Below are positions 17,621 through 25,315 of a DNA stretch of 64,000 nt, one piece after another. The stretch is from JBHOQS01 sp042408875 (GTDB lineage: Bacteria; Chloroflexota; UBA11872; JBHOQS01). The DNA is taken from positions 62,001 through 126,000 of the forward strand of contig JBHOQS010000016.1 of NCBI GenBank assembly GCA_042408875.1. The letters are read 5' to 3'. A program made the position numbers and the translations under genes. The notes under the pieces were generated by a model. That model saw only the letters and a list, made by a program, of their open reading frames with translations, was not told the origin of the DNA and ran no database searches. Each line of letters starts with the position of its first letter. Positions within the stretch are counted from its first letter, which is position 1.

Positions 17621-19164
17621 AGGCCCCAGCCACGAGCGGCACTCGCCCGGCCTCCGAACACGTTACGCAGCCCTTAGGGCTCAGCGGCCTAGCCGGTCTC
17701 GCAGCAACGCTGGCAGCCAGCCAAGTGGTGAGCTCCGTACTCAATCTCGCGCGGGCCAAGAGCGTCGCCATCTACCTGGGGCCAGTCGGGATCGGTACCG
17801 TCAGCGTGGTTGACCAGCTCAGCCAGGTCGTCGCGTTCGCTGCCTCGCTCGCGCTGCCCTATGCAAGTGTTAAGTATCTCTCGAGAGCGCATAGCGAGGG
17901 CCCTACCTCGTTTGCACAAGCATACAGCCTGTTTGTGCAGACAGTGTTGGTTACGACGACGTGTGTTGCGATGCTGGCAAGCGTGGCTACACTGGCATGG
18001 CCACAGGTATGGGGACAGCACCTCGTGCCGCATGCGAACCTGATCGCGCTGGCCCTGTTGACTGTGCCCGTAATGGCGCTGCATGGGCTGCAACTGAACG
18101 TCTTTGCTGCGCTGCAGCGACCGCGGCTCGCCAGTCTGGCCGGGCTGGGTGGCACAGCCGTCACGACGGTGGGCGCGGTGAGCGGCATGCTGGCGGGTGG
18201 TCTGCTGGGCCTCTATGCAGGCACCTTGCTGGCCAGCGTGCTGGTGGCGGGTGCGATACTTGCCTTCCTCTGGCGCCGCTATGATCTTCGCCTGCCGGGC
18301 GCGGGATGGCTGGCCTGGGGTGAGTGGCGACAGTATACCGACGTGCTGCGCTTCTGCGGGATGACCTATGTCATCTCTGTGGGCCACCCGGTGAGCTTCT
18401 TCCTGGCCCGTTACGCGCTCCTGCGAAGTATGGGGCTGGCAGAGGTTGGTTTTTTCCAGAGCGCATATGCCCTGGCCGGCTCCATTGCGTTGCTGCTTGG
18501 GCAAAGCAACGCCTATTACTTGACGCCCCTCCTCAATCGCAGCACACCGCCTCATGAGAAGGTACAGCAGGCTTTCGGGTTTCAGCGTCATCTCGCGCTC
18601 GGCGCGACGGTGGCTGCGCTGCCACTGGCACTGTTCCCGCAGCTTTGGCTGACGGTGCTGTTCTCGGATGCCTTCACCGCTGCCGCGCCGTACCTGGCGC
18701 TCTTCGCCCTGGGACAGGTTGTGCTCCTGCTTGCAGGAGCGCTCCAGGCGCTCCTGATCGGGCTGGACGACCTGTGGGCGCACCTGATGATCAACCTCGG
18801 CGCCCAAGCGACGCTGGCGGCCCTAGCATGGTTACTGACGCCCATGTTCGGAGTGTGGGGGGTGGCTATTGCCTTTCTCGCAGCACAGTGCAGCGTCTTC
18901 CTGGCGTGTGCGGGCCGCCTGCAGCTTCGGCATGGCGCACGTCTCCCGGCGCGGTCGGTGGTGGTAATTGCGTATGGCGTGATCCTCGTCACCGTCGCGG
19001 GATGGCTGGGGCAGGGCGAGCTCGTGACAACGGGAGATGTGGCCTTCCGTCTCCTCATCCTCATCGTCGGGGTTGCCAGCTTGTGCTCGCTTCTCACGGC
19101 TGACGAGTGGCGCATCCTTCGCACCGTGCGTTTACGTTCTCGATTCCTCTCTTCCCACCGGTAA
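17608..19164 (+). CDS. Polysaccharide flippase, Wzx/MOP type (518 aa)
   Basis: Multidrug/oligosaccharidyl-lipid/polysaccharide superfamily transporter expected to flip lipid-linked glycan across the cytoplasmic membrane. After a short polar N terminus, GLSGLAGLAATLAASQVVS begins the first helix and about 12 to 14 hydrophobic segments follow to the C terminus, with ARAKSVAIYLGPVGIG typical of the first loop. ATG 17608 overlaps the preceding gene by 13 bp, with GCAGAGG upstream, so translation is probably coupled to the GT2-GT10 gene. No polymerase (Wzy) is evident nearby, so the glycan could be a short oligosaccharide or be finished elsewhere. Confidence 0.85.
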   Translation: MPAIEAPATSGTRPASEHVTQPLGLSGLAGLAATLAASQVVSSVLNLARAKSVAIYLGPVGIGTVSVVDQLSQVVAFAASLALPYASVKYLSRAHSEGPTSFAQAYSLFVQTVLVTTTCVAMLASVATLAWPQVWGQHLVPHANLIALALLTVPVMALHGLQLNVFAALQRPRLASLAGLGGTAVTTVGAVSGMLAGGLLGLYAGTLLASVLVAGAILAFLWRRYDLRLPGAGWLAWGEWRQYTDVLRFCGMTYVISVGHPVSFFLARYALLRSMGLAEVGFFQSAYALAGSIALLLGQSNAYYLTPLLNRSTPPHEKVQQAFGFQRHLALGATVAALPLALFPQLWLTVLFSDAFTAAAPYLALFALGQVVLLLAGALQALLIGLDDLWAHLMINLGAQATLAALAWLLTPMFGVWGVAIAFLAAQCSVFLACAGRLQLRHGARLPARSVVVIAYGVILVTVAGWLGQGELVTTGDVAFRLLILIVGVASLCSLLTADEWRILRTVRLRSRFLSSHR

Positions 19165-19178
19165 GATGCCCGAGCCTG

Positions 19179-19202
19179 GCGGCAAGGTCCAGGCCTTGCC
19201 GC
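19179..19202. terminator. Hairpin after the flippase gene
   Basis: GCGGCAAGG (19179-19187) and CCTTGCCGC (19194-19202) form a perfect 9-bp stem with a 6-nt loop, 14 bases after the flippase stop. No T-run follows, so it is a weak terminator or an mRNA-stabilising hairpin between the flippase and sulfotransferase genes. Confidence 0.45.
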
Positions 19203-19270
19203 GCGATGCACGAGCGGTAAATAGACGTTAAAGGCACCTGGCACAGCAGGCTGAGAAGAAGGCGGTGGAA

Positions 19271-20170
19271 ATGAGCAATCTAGTTTTCGTGACCGGCGAC
19301 TTTTGCTCAGGCAGCACACTGCTTTTCACCTTGTTTCGCAAGAGTGGTGAGTACTACTGCCTCTACGAGCCACTGCACGAGCTACTCCCACAGTATCTCT
19401 TGTGGCGGCTCCGGCCATATCAGCATCATTACTTCGTGGAGAACTACTTCGACGAGTATAAAGGCTTCAATGAGCTTCCCAAGCTTCATCAGCGCGAGTG
19501 GGGAGCCAGCAAATTGTATCTTTCGGCTACGTCTGAGGCTGATGGCCTCTATCGATATCTGAGCTATCTCATCGGCACCGCATTTGGTCGCTCACCAAAG
19601 GTTCTCCTGAAAGAAAACCGATTTACATTCCGCCTGGGATGGCTACGAGCGAAGTTCCCCCACGCAAAAATCGTGCACATCTGGCGCGACTGCGAGGAAC
19701 AGTGGAACAGTAATATACGTCGAGCCCAAGCGCACTTCGGGAGACAGGATGTTGGTCAGACAGATGTGTCGTTTAACGGGGCCAATATCGCCACTTGGTG
19801 TGAGGATCTCAAGGAGATGTTTCCTATCTTGCGGGCGGAGAACTCTCGTAGTGGGTACGAACGGTTTTCCAGGCTCTATGAACTGAGCAAGACAGAGAAT
19901 CAACGCTATGCTGATATTTCTGTTAATTATCGAGAACTTGTTCAGGATTTCGATGTCGTGTTTGCACGGATCCGAGAGTGTGTAGGCCTGGAAGCTGAGC
20001 CGCAGCAACTCAAGCGGTTCGTCGTGCCTCCTGACCAACAAGAGCCATTGCCCACCCACAAAGGTCTCAAGGAGAAGCTTGCCGCTCTCATTGATCGTGC
20101 TGGGGTGAAGCAGGCTCGCATCCGGCTCAGGCTGCAGCGCATGTCTCGCCCTGCTCCAAATACGAAATAG
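19271..20170 (+). CDS. Sulfotransferase family protein (299 aa)
   Basis: Predicted PAPS-dependent sulfotransferase. The 5'-phosphosulfate loop is at the N terminus (FVTGDFCSGSTLLFTLF, about residues 6-22) and the 3'-phosphate region may be KIVHIWRDCEEQWNSNIRRA (about residues 133-152). Total length and fold order fit the stf0/Sulfotransfer_3 group. ATG 19271 is preferred over GTG 19265. As the last + strand gene of the glycan locus it probably sulfates a sugar of the exported glycan, which would give a negatively charged surface polymer. That role is inferred from position. Confidence 0.8.
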   Translation: MSNLVFVTGDFCSGSTLLFTLFRKSGEYYCLYEPLHELLPQYLLWRLRPYQHHYFVENYFDEYKGFNELPKLHQREWGASKLYLSATSEADGLYRYLSYLIGTAFGRSPKVLLKENRFTFRLGWLRAKFPHAKIVHIWRDCEEQWNSNIRRAQAHFGRQDVGQTDVSFNGANIATWCEDLKEMFPILRAENSRSGYERFSRLYELSKTENQRYADISVNYRELVQDFDVVFARIRECVGLEAEPQQLKRFVVPPDQQEPLPTHKGLKEKLAALIDRAGVKQARIRLRLQRMSRPAPNTK

Positions 20171-20617
20171 AGCGCAAAGGTCCGCAACAATTCGCAAAAA
20201 GAGTCCAGAGTCAAGCCACCCTCTCTGACGTTTCCTTGGATGCATCGCGCAAGGATAGAGTTTCCGATAATCGCCCCACCAGCGGATCAGTAGCGCCGGT
20301 AGCTGGCGCAGCAGCACAATCCTGCTGAACAAGTCTCTCTATAACGTGTGATCATGGCCGATATGATCCGGCCTATTCATGCCAGCGCGGGTAATCTGCA
20401 GTCTGTCGAGTACTTCTGATCGCGCGCTTGCTAGACCAGTCCGCGTTGCGGGATAGTGACCTGACCAGTGCCGACAAGGTTCTCGAGCTATTTACTGCTG
20501 TCCGCGCTGAGATGCTGGAATTTGTCGGGGAGAGTCCAGGGCTTAGCGACGATCGGCCCTACCTGGGGTCCTCTCGCAGTCTGGCCAGCGACCGTACGCC
20601 GCCTGATCGGAGTCGCT
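20171..20617. other. Convergent intergenic interval, 447 bp
   Basis: Lies between the 3' ends of the sulfotransferase (+) and the NusG-like gene (-). No gene recognised. The one structured element seen is GATCAT-N7-ATGATC at 20350-20368. No hairpin with a T-run was found, so the terminators of the two converging units are not apparent. Confidence 0.5.
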
Positions 20618-21211
20618 TCAGCCGGGACCCGGCCCGCGTGGCCCAGTCCCAACCGCTCGTGCGGACGGCGTGGCAGGGGCGGGACGCTCGTCTTGGCGTC
20701 CACTCTCGGCTCTCGGCCCTGGCTCCAGATCATCAATAGCCACACTCGCGCAGACCAGCCGGGTGAGGAAGTGAACCAGCACGCGCGCTCGCTCCCCCGG
20801 CTTCAGATGTGCGTCGAAGATCGCATCGAAGCCGGTCAATGGCCCCCCCACGATACGCACGGCCTGGCCCGGTTGGAACACCGGCTGGAGTGCACCAGTT
20901 CGCTGCGCCAGCCGCGCTCGAATTGCGGCAATGACATCATCTGCTACGGGCACGGGAATGCCGCCTACGCTCAGGATGTAGGCTACCCCGGGGGTAGAGC
21001 GGCCGATCAGCAGATCCTCCGATCCGCGGTCAAGTCGGGCGAAGACGTACCCCGGGAAGTATGGCTCATCCACCCATATCCGCCGGGTCCCGACGCGCCG
21101 GCGTGCTGGAACCATGGGCAGGTAAAGCTCGATCGCACGGTTGGCCAGGAGATGAGCAACCTGTCTTTCGGCGTGCGGCTTGACCTTGAGGACGTACCAG
21201 CGGTGTGCCAT
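20618..21211 (-). CDS. NusG paralogue, RfaH/LoaP-like antiterminator (197 aa)
   Basis: Transcription elongation factor that binds RNA polymerase. N-terminal NGN domain: HRWYVLKVKPHAERQVAHLL, then IELYLPMVP, PYFPGYVFARL and VAYILSVGG. C-terminal KOW domain: FQPGQAVRIVGGPLTGFDAIF followed by a beta strand RARVLVHFL. A Pro/Arg-rich tail of about 30 residues follows. The start is set at the ATG at 21211, right before the NGN domain; a 12-residue extension is possible. A housekeeping NusG would normally sit with secE and ribosomal genes; here it adjoins a glycan locus, as RfaH, UpxY and LoaP do, but it is on the opposite strand. Confidence 0.87.
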   Translation of the reverse strand: MAHRWYVLKVKPHAERQVAHLLANRAIELYLPMVPARRRVGTRRIWVDEPYFPGYVFARLDRGSEDLLIGRSTPGVAYILSVGGIPVPVADDVIAAIRARLAQRTGALQPVFQPGQAVRIVGGPLTGFDAIFDAHLKPGERARVLVHFLTRLVCASVAIDDLEPGPRAESGRQDERPAPATPSARAVGTGPRGPGPG

Positions 21212-21449
21212 GACGAGCCTTGCGACAGGCTTATCTCGCGCTGCCAAGCGTTAATGCATGGATGCTGCGTAGAGTCCTACACTATTGCAGTATTGCCAAC
21301 TCCAATCCTGTACCAGGCAAGGGCGCAGATAGTTGCCGTCCTAGGAGCCCTGCAAGAAGCAGCACCGGCAGGACGCGAGTTGCACTCCTGCAGCTTATAG
21401 CCTGGGGAGCACCGTGTCAAGCCAGATGAACATGCCGTCGCTGCACCAT

Positions 21450-21483
21450 AGGAGTAGCCCATCAAAAGGAGTAGCGCATCAAA
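21450..21483. repeat. Tandem 17-bp duplication with inverted partner
   Basis: Two adjacent 17-bp units (21450-21466 and 21467-21483) differ at one base. GTAGCCCATC in the first copy (21454-21463) pairs perfectly with GATGGGCTAC at 21505-21514, giving a 10-bp stem with a 41-nt loop that contains the second copy. Confidence 0.85.
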
Positions 21484-21536
21484 TAGCGAGGGTGCACGTC
21501 GTTCGATGGGCTACTTACTCCTTGACCGCGTATGAT

Positions 21537-21575
21537 CTTATTTAAGACTAAATAAGACCAAAGTGTACAATACAC
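21537..21575 (+). promoter_or_regulatory. Putative promoter/operator just before the oxidoreductase start
   Basis: CTTATTTA-AGAC-TAAATAAG (21537-21556) is an 8-bp inverted repeat. TACAAT at 21566-21571 resembles a -10 box and is embedded in GTGTA-CAA-TACAC. The ATG at 21577 lies only 5 bases beyond TACAAT, so if this is the promoter the mRNA would be leaderless; no ribosome site is visible. The -35 is poor (TAAGAC at 17-bp spacing). Confidence 0.5.
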
Positions 21576-21576
21576 G

Positions 21577-22728
21577 ATGACAAGTTACATAACGGGCAAG
21601 GATGATCGTGTGTCGCACTTCCGTGTGGCTGTAGTCGGTCTGGGCAACGCTGGCTCTACGTTGCATCTCCCTGCGCTCGCGGGGATCCCTTGCGCCGGCG
21701 TCGTCGGAGCCTGCGATTTAGATGCCGGCCGTCGCACGCGAGCAGCCGAACGCTGGAAGGTGCCGGTCTTTGCAGACTTTGACGACATGCTGTCCCAGAC
21801 TAGGCCGGATGTGGTCATAATTGGGACACCGCCAGACACGCACGCGGACTACTGTCGACGCAGCCTTGACGTCGGCGCGCACGTCATCTGCGAGAAGCCA
21901 TTTGTGTCGAGCGTCTGTGAGGCAAATCGGCTCATTAAGGCCGCGGCAGCGGCAGGCAGGCGTATTGCCCTCAACCACGAATTCCGGGAGATGCCGATCT
22001 TCCGTGCTCTCTTGGAACATATAGATGGTTCGCCCGGGCGTGAGGTAATCTTCGCTCAGGTATGGCAGCTTATGGATTTACCGCCGTGGCTTGAGCCTGG
22101 ATGGCGTGGGCACATGGTGCAGCGTACGTTGTATGAAGCCGGCATCCACTTGGTGGACTTCCTTCTGGCACTGTTCCGTGAGAAGCCTGTGGCGGTATCC
22201 GCGACGATTTCCACCTGCGGTGTCCGGGATACAGACACTGACGCAGTCGCACTAGCGACCCTCGAGTTCTCACGTGGCCGCCTGGCCCAGGTTGTGCAGC
22301 ATCGGCTGTGCAAGGGCGAGACGCAGTACTTCGAAGTTCGGGCCGACACCGGCGTCGCGTCGCTCCGCGCTTCGTTCGGTGGTCGGGCCCGCTTGACGGT
22401 TGGACTGCTCCATAGCCCAAGGCCGCATCTGCGTGTCGAATATGGTGTTACGGGAATCGCGTGGAAAGAAGTCGGACACCGACGTACATTCCTGGCGCGC
22501 AATCCGCATGCCCCGGGCATGCGCGCCACACGTTCCCTCTTCGAGAAAGCCTTCACCGCGTTCCGCAATGGCACTAGGCTGCCCGTCAGCGCTGAAGACG
22601 GACGCGACGCGCTCGAGGTTATTGCCGCCTGCTATCATTCTGCTGTCACGGGGCGCCGCATTCGGCTTGACGGTGCCGAGATGCAGCAAGTAGCCACCAT
22701 GCGGTTGGGAGCACCATCAGTCACATGA
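21577..22728 (+). CDS. Gfo/Idh/MocA family oxidoreductase (383 aa)
   Basis: NAD(P)-dependent sugar or inositol dehydrogenase family. The Rossmann motif VAVVGLGNAGSTLHLPAL starts at about residue 17; the CEKPF motif that holds the catalytic Lys is at about residue 106. The C-terminal alpha/beta domain includes YEAGIHLVDFLLALF, a GHxxD-like signature variant with His but with altered flanks. ATG 21577 starts directly beyond a -10-like box; a start nearer residue 13 is possible. It is translationally coupled by ATGA to a second family member, so the two may form a hetero-oligomer or act on successive intermediates. Substrate unknown. Confidence 0.86.
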   Translation: MTSYITGKDDRVSHFRVAVVGLGNAGSTLHLPALAGIPCAGVVGACDLDAGRRTRAAERWKVPVFADFDDMLSQTRPDVVIIGTPPDTHADYCRRSLDVGAHVICEKPFVSSVCEANRLIKAAAAAGRRIALNHEFREMPIFRALLEHIDGSPGREVIFAQVWQLMDLPPWLEPGWRGHMVQRTLYEAGIHLVDFLLALFREKPVAVSATISTCGVRDTDTDAVALATLEFSRGRLAQVVQHRLCKGETQYFEVRADTGVASLRASFGGRARLTVGLLHSPRPHLRVEYGVTGIAWKEVGHRRTFLARNPHAPGMRATRSLFEKAFTAFRNGTRLPVSAEDGRDALEVIAACYHSAVTGRRIRLDGAEMQQVATMRLGAPSVT

Positions 22729-23732
22729 GCACGGAACGCGCACTACGTGCTGCCATCGTCGGCGCCGGCCTCATGGGGCGATGGCACGCCGATGCGATCT
22801 CACGCGTAGGCGGAACTGTCGCTGTGATCGTCGACCGCGATTGGCCGCGCGCGTGCGCGCTGGCGGCCAGGCATGCGGGTTGCCGCGCCGTGGCAGACTT
22901 CAGCGCAGTCACGCGCGACCGTGCTGCCGATGTGGCCCATCTCTGCACGCCGCTAGAGACGCATGAAGCGCTGGTGATGCAGGCACTGCAGGCAGGGATG
23001 CACGTTCTGGTCGAAAAGCCGCTGGCGCAGACGGCTGCTGCCACCGCCGCGCTGCTGCAGAGAGCGGAGACGCAGGGCTTGCTGCTTTGTCCTGTGCATC
23101 AGTTGCTCTTCCAGCCAGGTGTGCTGCATGCACAACAGGCGTGCCACACGATTGGCCCACTCCTGCATATCGACTTCATTGCGTGCTCCGCAGGGGCCGA
23201 CGGTCGCTCCCCTGGGGAGCATGATCGTTTGATCGCTGATATCCTCCCACACCCGCTTTCGCTTCTCGCCCGGATGCTCCCCGAACGTCTTGCTACTGTC
23301 GCCTGGCACGTCCAGCATCCGATGGCTGGCGAGCTGCGAGCCACAGGAACAGATGGAACTCTCTCTGTGTCAGTGCTAGTGTCGACACACGGCCGGCCCA
23401 CCGCCAACATGCTTCGCCTCATCGGCAGGAAGGGTACGCTCTCCGTTGACCTCTTCCATGGATTCCATGTAGGTCTCCAGGTAAGCGAGCGCTGGGCAAA
23501 GTCGCGCATGTACAAGATTGCGCACCCATTCCTCTTCGCCGGTGGAGCACTCTACGCTGCGACGAGGAATCTCGTATCGCGTGCCGTGCGCCGGGAGGTC
23601 GCGTACCCGGGACTTCGGGAATTGATCCAGCGGTTCTACCGGGCAGTCCGTCAGGAGGCAGCGCCACCGATCAGCACACGCGAGATCCTCGATGTGGCTA
23701 CGGTGCGTGATCACCTGATCAGCATGCTGTGA
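22725..23732 (+). CDS. Gfo/Idh/MocA family oxidoreductase (335 aa)
   Basis: Second NAD(P)-dependent dehydrogenase of the pair. AAIVGAGLMGRWHADAI is the dinucleotide motif and VEKPLAQTAAAT the catalytic-Lys motif (about residues 93-104). The C-terminal part contains DILPHPLSLLARML, a degenerate counterpart of the usual GxHxxD helix, so substrate handling may differ from classical members. It overlaps the upstream gene by the 4-bp ATGA. Both genes follow the glycan locus and may supply an oxidised or inverted sugar for it; this is inference. Confidence 0.85.
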   Translation: MSTERALRAAIVGAGLMGRWHADAISRVGGTVAVIVDRDWPRACALAARHAGCRAVADFSAVTRDRAADVAHLCTPLETHEALVMQALQAGMHVLVEKPLAQTAAATAALLQRAETQGLLLCPVHQLLFQPGVLHAQQACHTIGPLLHIDFIACSAGADGRSPGEHDRLIADILPHPLSLLARMLPERLATVAWHVQHPMAGELRATGTDGTLSVSVLVSTHGRPTANMLRLIGRKGTLSVDLFHGFHVGLQVSERWAKSRMYKIAHPFLFAGGALYAATRNLVSRAVRREVAYPGLRELIQRFYRAVRQEAAPPISTREILDVATVRDHLISML

Positions 23733-24098
23733 GTGGTCGGCGTAAGGGCGCCTGCTGGTGGACAGGTGCTTCATTCTGTGGCGCTATGCACCCAAGAATA
23801 GCAAGATAAGAATAGCAAAATAAGTAAGGATAATCTAGCAACTTCAGAGCAGCTTGAGACTATGTCACGGATGTGCCAGCGGTCGTGCGTCTGACTGGAG
23901 TGATCGCGTCGGAATGGCACAACGTCTGCCAGCTCTTAATAAAAGATACGAATATATATAGATATAAAGAAAAGACATATAAAGATATGTAATAAATAGA
24001 AGAAGCCGAGCCGACGTGGCGGAGCGAGGGAGAAAAATAAATATAGGTATAATTGTATAAAAATCTAAAGATGAAAGAAAAAAAAGGATACAACTGAA
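23733..24098. other. AT-rich interval, 366 bp, with tandem repeat
   Basis: Markedly AT-rich against a GC-rich background, especially 23935-24090, which is mostly A and T with ATATAAAG-type strings. It contains a 14-bp tandem duplication (23794-23821). No ORF of quality on either strand. It lies upstream of the His-rich protein gene and may hold its promoter; several TATAAT-like strings occur, so none can be chosen. Confidence 0.7.
23794..23821. repeat. Tandem 14-bp duplication
   Basis: Units at 23794-23807 and 23808-23821 (AAGAATAGCAARAT) are adjacent and differ at one base. A shorter related string, AAGTAAGGAT, follows. Confidence 0.85.
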
Positions 24099-24587
24099 AT
24101 GCACACGCATCAGAGGTTGCGTGCGCTGGTGCAGCATGCAGCTGCTGGAGGCATCGCCTTGCTGCTGGCGGCCACCTTCGCCGTCTGGGCTGGCGCCCAG
24201 ACACACGAACATGCAGAACAGGCCAGCGACCATGGCGCGGCAGTCACTGCGAAGGCTACAGCGCCACCCCACGGCCACGCCAGTGATCATAGCGCAACAG
24301 TGGCCGCGGCGGCAGCACCCCACCGCGGCGATGCTGCCAAGATGCCAGCCCACGTTGACGCACCGCACGCCCCAGCACCTACGCTCCATGGGGGATCGCT
24401 GGAATGGAACGCCCACCACGGGTTCGTCCCAGGCTCTGCAGCGCAGCACCAGGCCGTGCACACAGCCGGGGCGCTCGCGAGCGGTCACGTGAGCGCCCAC
24501 TCTGAGGCAGCACCGGCAGCGCTGCCGCATGGGCACACCGCAGCGGAGGCGCCGCAGACCGAAGCTCCATCTACTGGGCACCACTGA
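24099..24587 (+). CDS. Exported His/Ala-rich protein, unknown family (162 aa)
   Basis: I do not recognise a family. The N terminus looks like a signal peptide: charged MHTHQRLRAL, hydrophobic GGIALLLAATFAVW, then AGAQ as a cleavage site near residue 34. The mature part is extremely rich in His and Ala, with repeated HG, HA and HEH patterns spread throughout and a final GHH, but no Cys. Such composition suits metal (Zn, Ni or Cu) binding or buffering outside the membrane. The same-strand AT-rich region upstream and a GC-rich hairpin downstream suggest a single-gene unit. The frame has good GC-rich third positions, supporting coding. Confidence 0.65.
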   Translation: MHTHQRLRALVQHAAAGGIALLLAATFAVWAGAQTHEHAEQASDHGAAVTAKATAPPHGHASDHSATVAAAAAPHRGDAAKMPAHVDAPHAPAPTLHGGSLEWNAHHGFVPGSAAQHQAVHTAGALASGHVSAHSEAAPAALPHGHTAAEAPQTEAPSTGHH

Positions 24588-24708
24588 GCGCGGCACGCCT
24601 GCCCATGTGGTCGCTCATGCCAGGCGTGGCATAGGCAGAGTCGTCTGCGGGCGCTCAGGCGTACCTGGGTGGTGGTCGCCGCAGGCGCTCAGAGGTGGTT
24701 GTCTGCCG

Positions 24709-24731
24709 CGCCGCGGGCGCAGCCCGCGGCG
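24709..24731. terminator. GC-rich hairpin
   Basis: CGCCGCGGGC (24709-24718) and GCCCGCGGCG (24722-24731) form a perfect 10-bp stem with a GCA loop, 120 bases after the His-rich gene. No T-run follows. It may terminate either that gene or, in the other direction, the selC transcript. Confidence 0.45.
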
Positions 24732-24854
24732 TAACGCTATGGCAGCCGTCGGTGGCGTGAGCTGTGGCTTCCCTCAAGCCTGCCTCTCACGACCGGTTCA
24801 CCTTCGTGGGAGTGCGTCTTCGCAGGGTGCGTCTGAAATACAGGTACAGTGGAG

Positions 24855-24950
24855 CGGAGGGGTATGGGAGTCGAACCCACCGGCGACCGCGCAGGCGGCC
24901 GCCCAGACGGTTTTGAAGACCGCGGAGCCCACCGGGGCCCGTCCCCCTCC
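24855..24950 (-). tRNA. selC: tRNA-Sec (anticodon TCA)
   Basis: On the minus strand the sequence folds as a selenocysteine tRNA. The acceptor starts GGAGGGGG and ends ACCCCTCC plus discriminator G; the anticodon loop reads GTCTTCAAAAC with TCA inside a GGT/ACC stem; a long variable arm (GGCGGCC to GGTCGCC region) follows; and the T arm is GTGGG-TTCGACT-CCCAT. The 96-nt length, long variable arm and extended acceptor (eighth pair G-A) distinguish it from Ser tRNA. CCA is not encoded. It decodes UGA as selenocysteine with SelB, and is charged by SerRS and converted by SelA; none of those genes is in the window. Confidence 0.92.
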
Positions 24951-25315
24951 ATGCGAAACTGCACGTGAGCCGCCGACCCTCCGGCCGGCATGCCCCGGCT
25001 GCGGCCTCTTCCAGACGAGCGCACGCCCAGGGCACCGCGCGCTGTCCCAGCCGCGCAGCTTATTGTAGCATGCTGCCGACTGCAGGAGCGTGGACGCGCC
25101 GAGCGAGCGCGGCCGCGTCGTGATAGCACCGACCTACCGGTCGCAGGAGCATGGACGCGCCAGAGCATGCCACCGGCCGTTCTTACGCAGCGAGGGCAGT
25201 GTGCAGCCGTCCGGTATACACAGCCGGACCGCCGCGCGCATAACGCCCCTGTCCGACATGGTACGATTAGAAACAGCCAGACGTGCCGCCGGCCAAGGCA
25301 GTATACGGTGAACGG
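24951..25315. other. Interval between selC and uracil-DNA glycosylase, 365 bp
   Basis: No gene recognised. On the minus strand TACAAT at 25067-25062 could be the -10 box of the selC promoter, about 112 bases before the mature tRNA; a matching -35 is not obvious. The right part is the leader of the glycosylase gene and contains no clear structure. Confidence 0.5.

Larger units (their letters stand above)
21212..21576. other. Divergent regulatory interval, 365 bp
   Basis: Separates the NusG-like gene (-) from the first Gfo/Idh/MocA gene (+). The right half is highly structured: a 17-bp tandem duplication (21450-21483), an inverted partial copy of it (21505-21523), an 8-bp inverted repeat CTTATTTA/TAAATAAG (21537-21556), and GTGTA-CAA-TACAC (21563-21575) directly before the ATG. 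The left half has nothing I recognise. Confidence 0.7.

Noticed and set aside
17689..18807. 372-codon minus-strand frame inside the flippase gene
   Set aside because: Composition is Gln/Arg/His-rich noise typical of antisense to a membrane-protein gene.
20618..21211. NusG-like gene considered as housekeeping nusG
   Set aside because: No secE, rplK or rplA neighbours; position beside a glycan locus fits a specialised paralogue better, though this is not proven.
20468..21400. 310-codon open frame on the + strand opposite the NusG-like gene
   Set aside because: It is the antisense shadow of a gene with clear NGN and KOW motifs and has no family-like features.
24529..25068. 179-codon + strand frame crossing the selC region
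   Set aside because: It overlaps the tRNA gene and the end of the His-rich gene and has no protein-like pattern.
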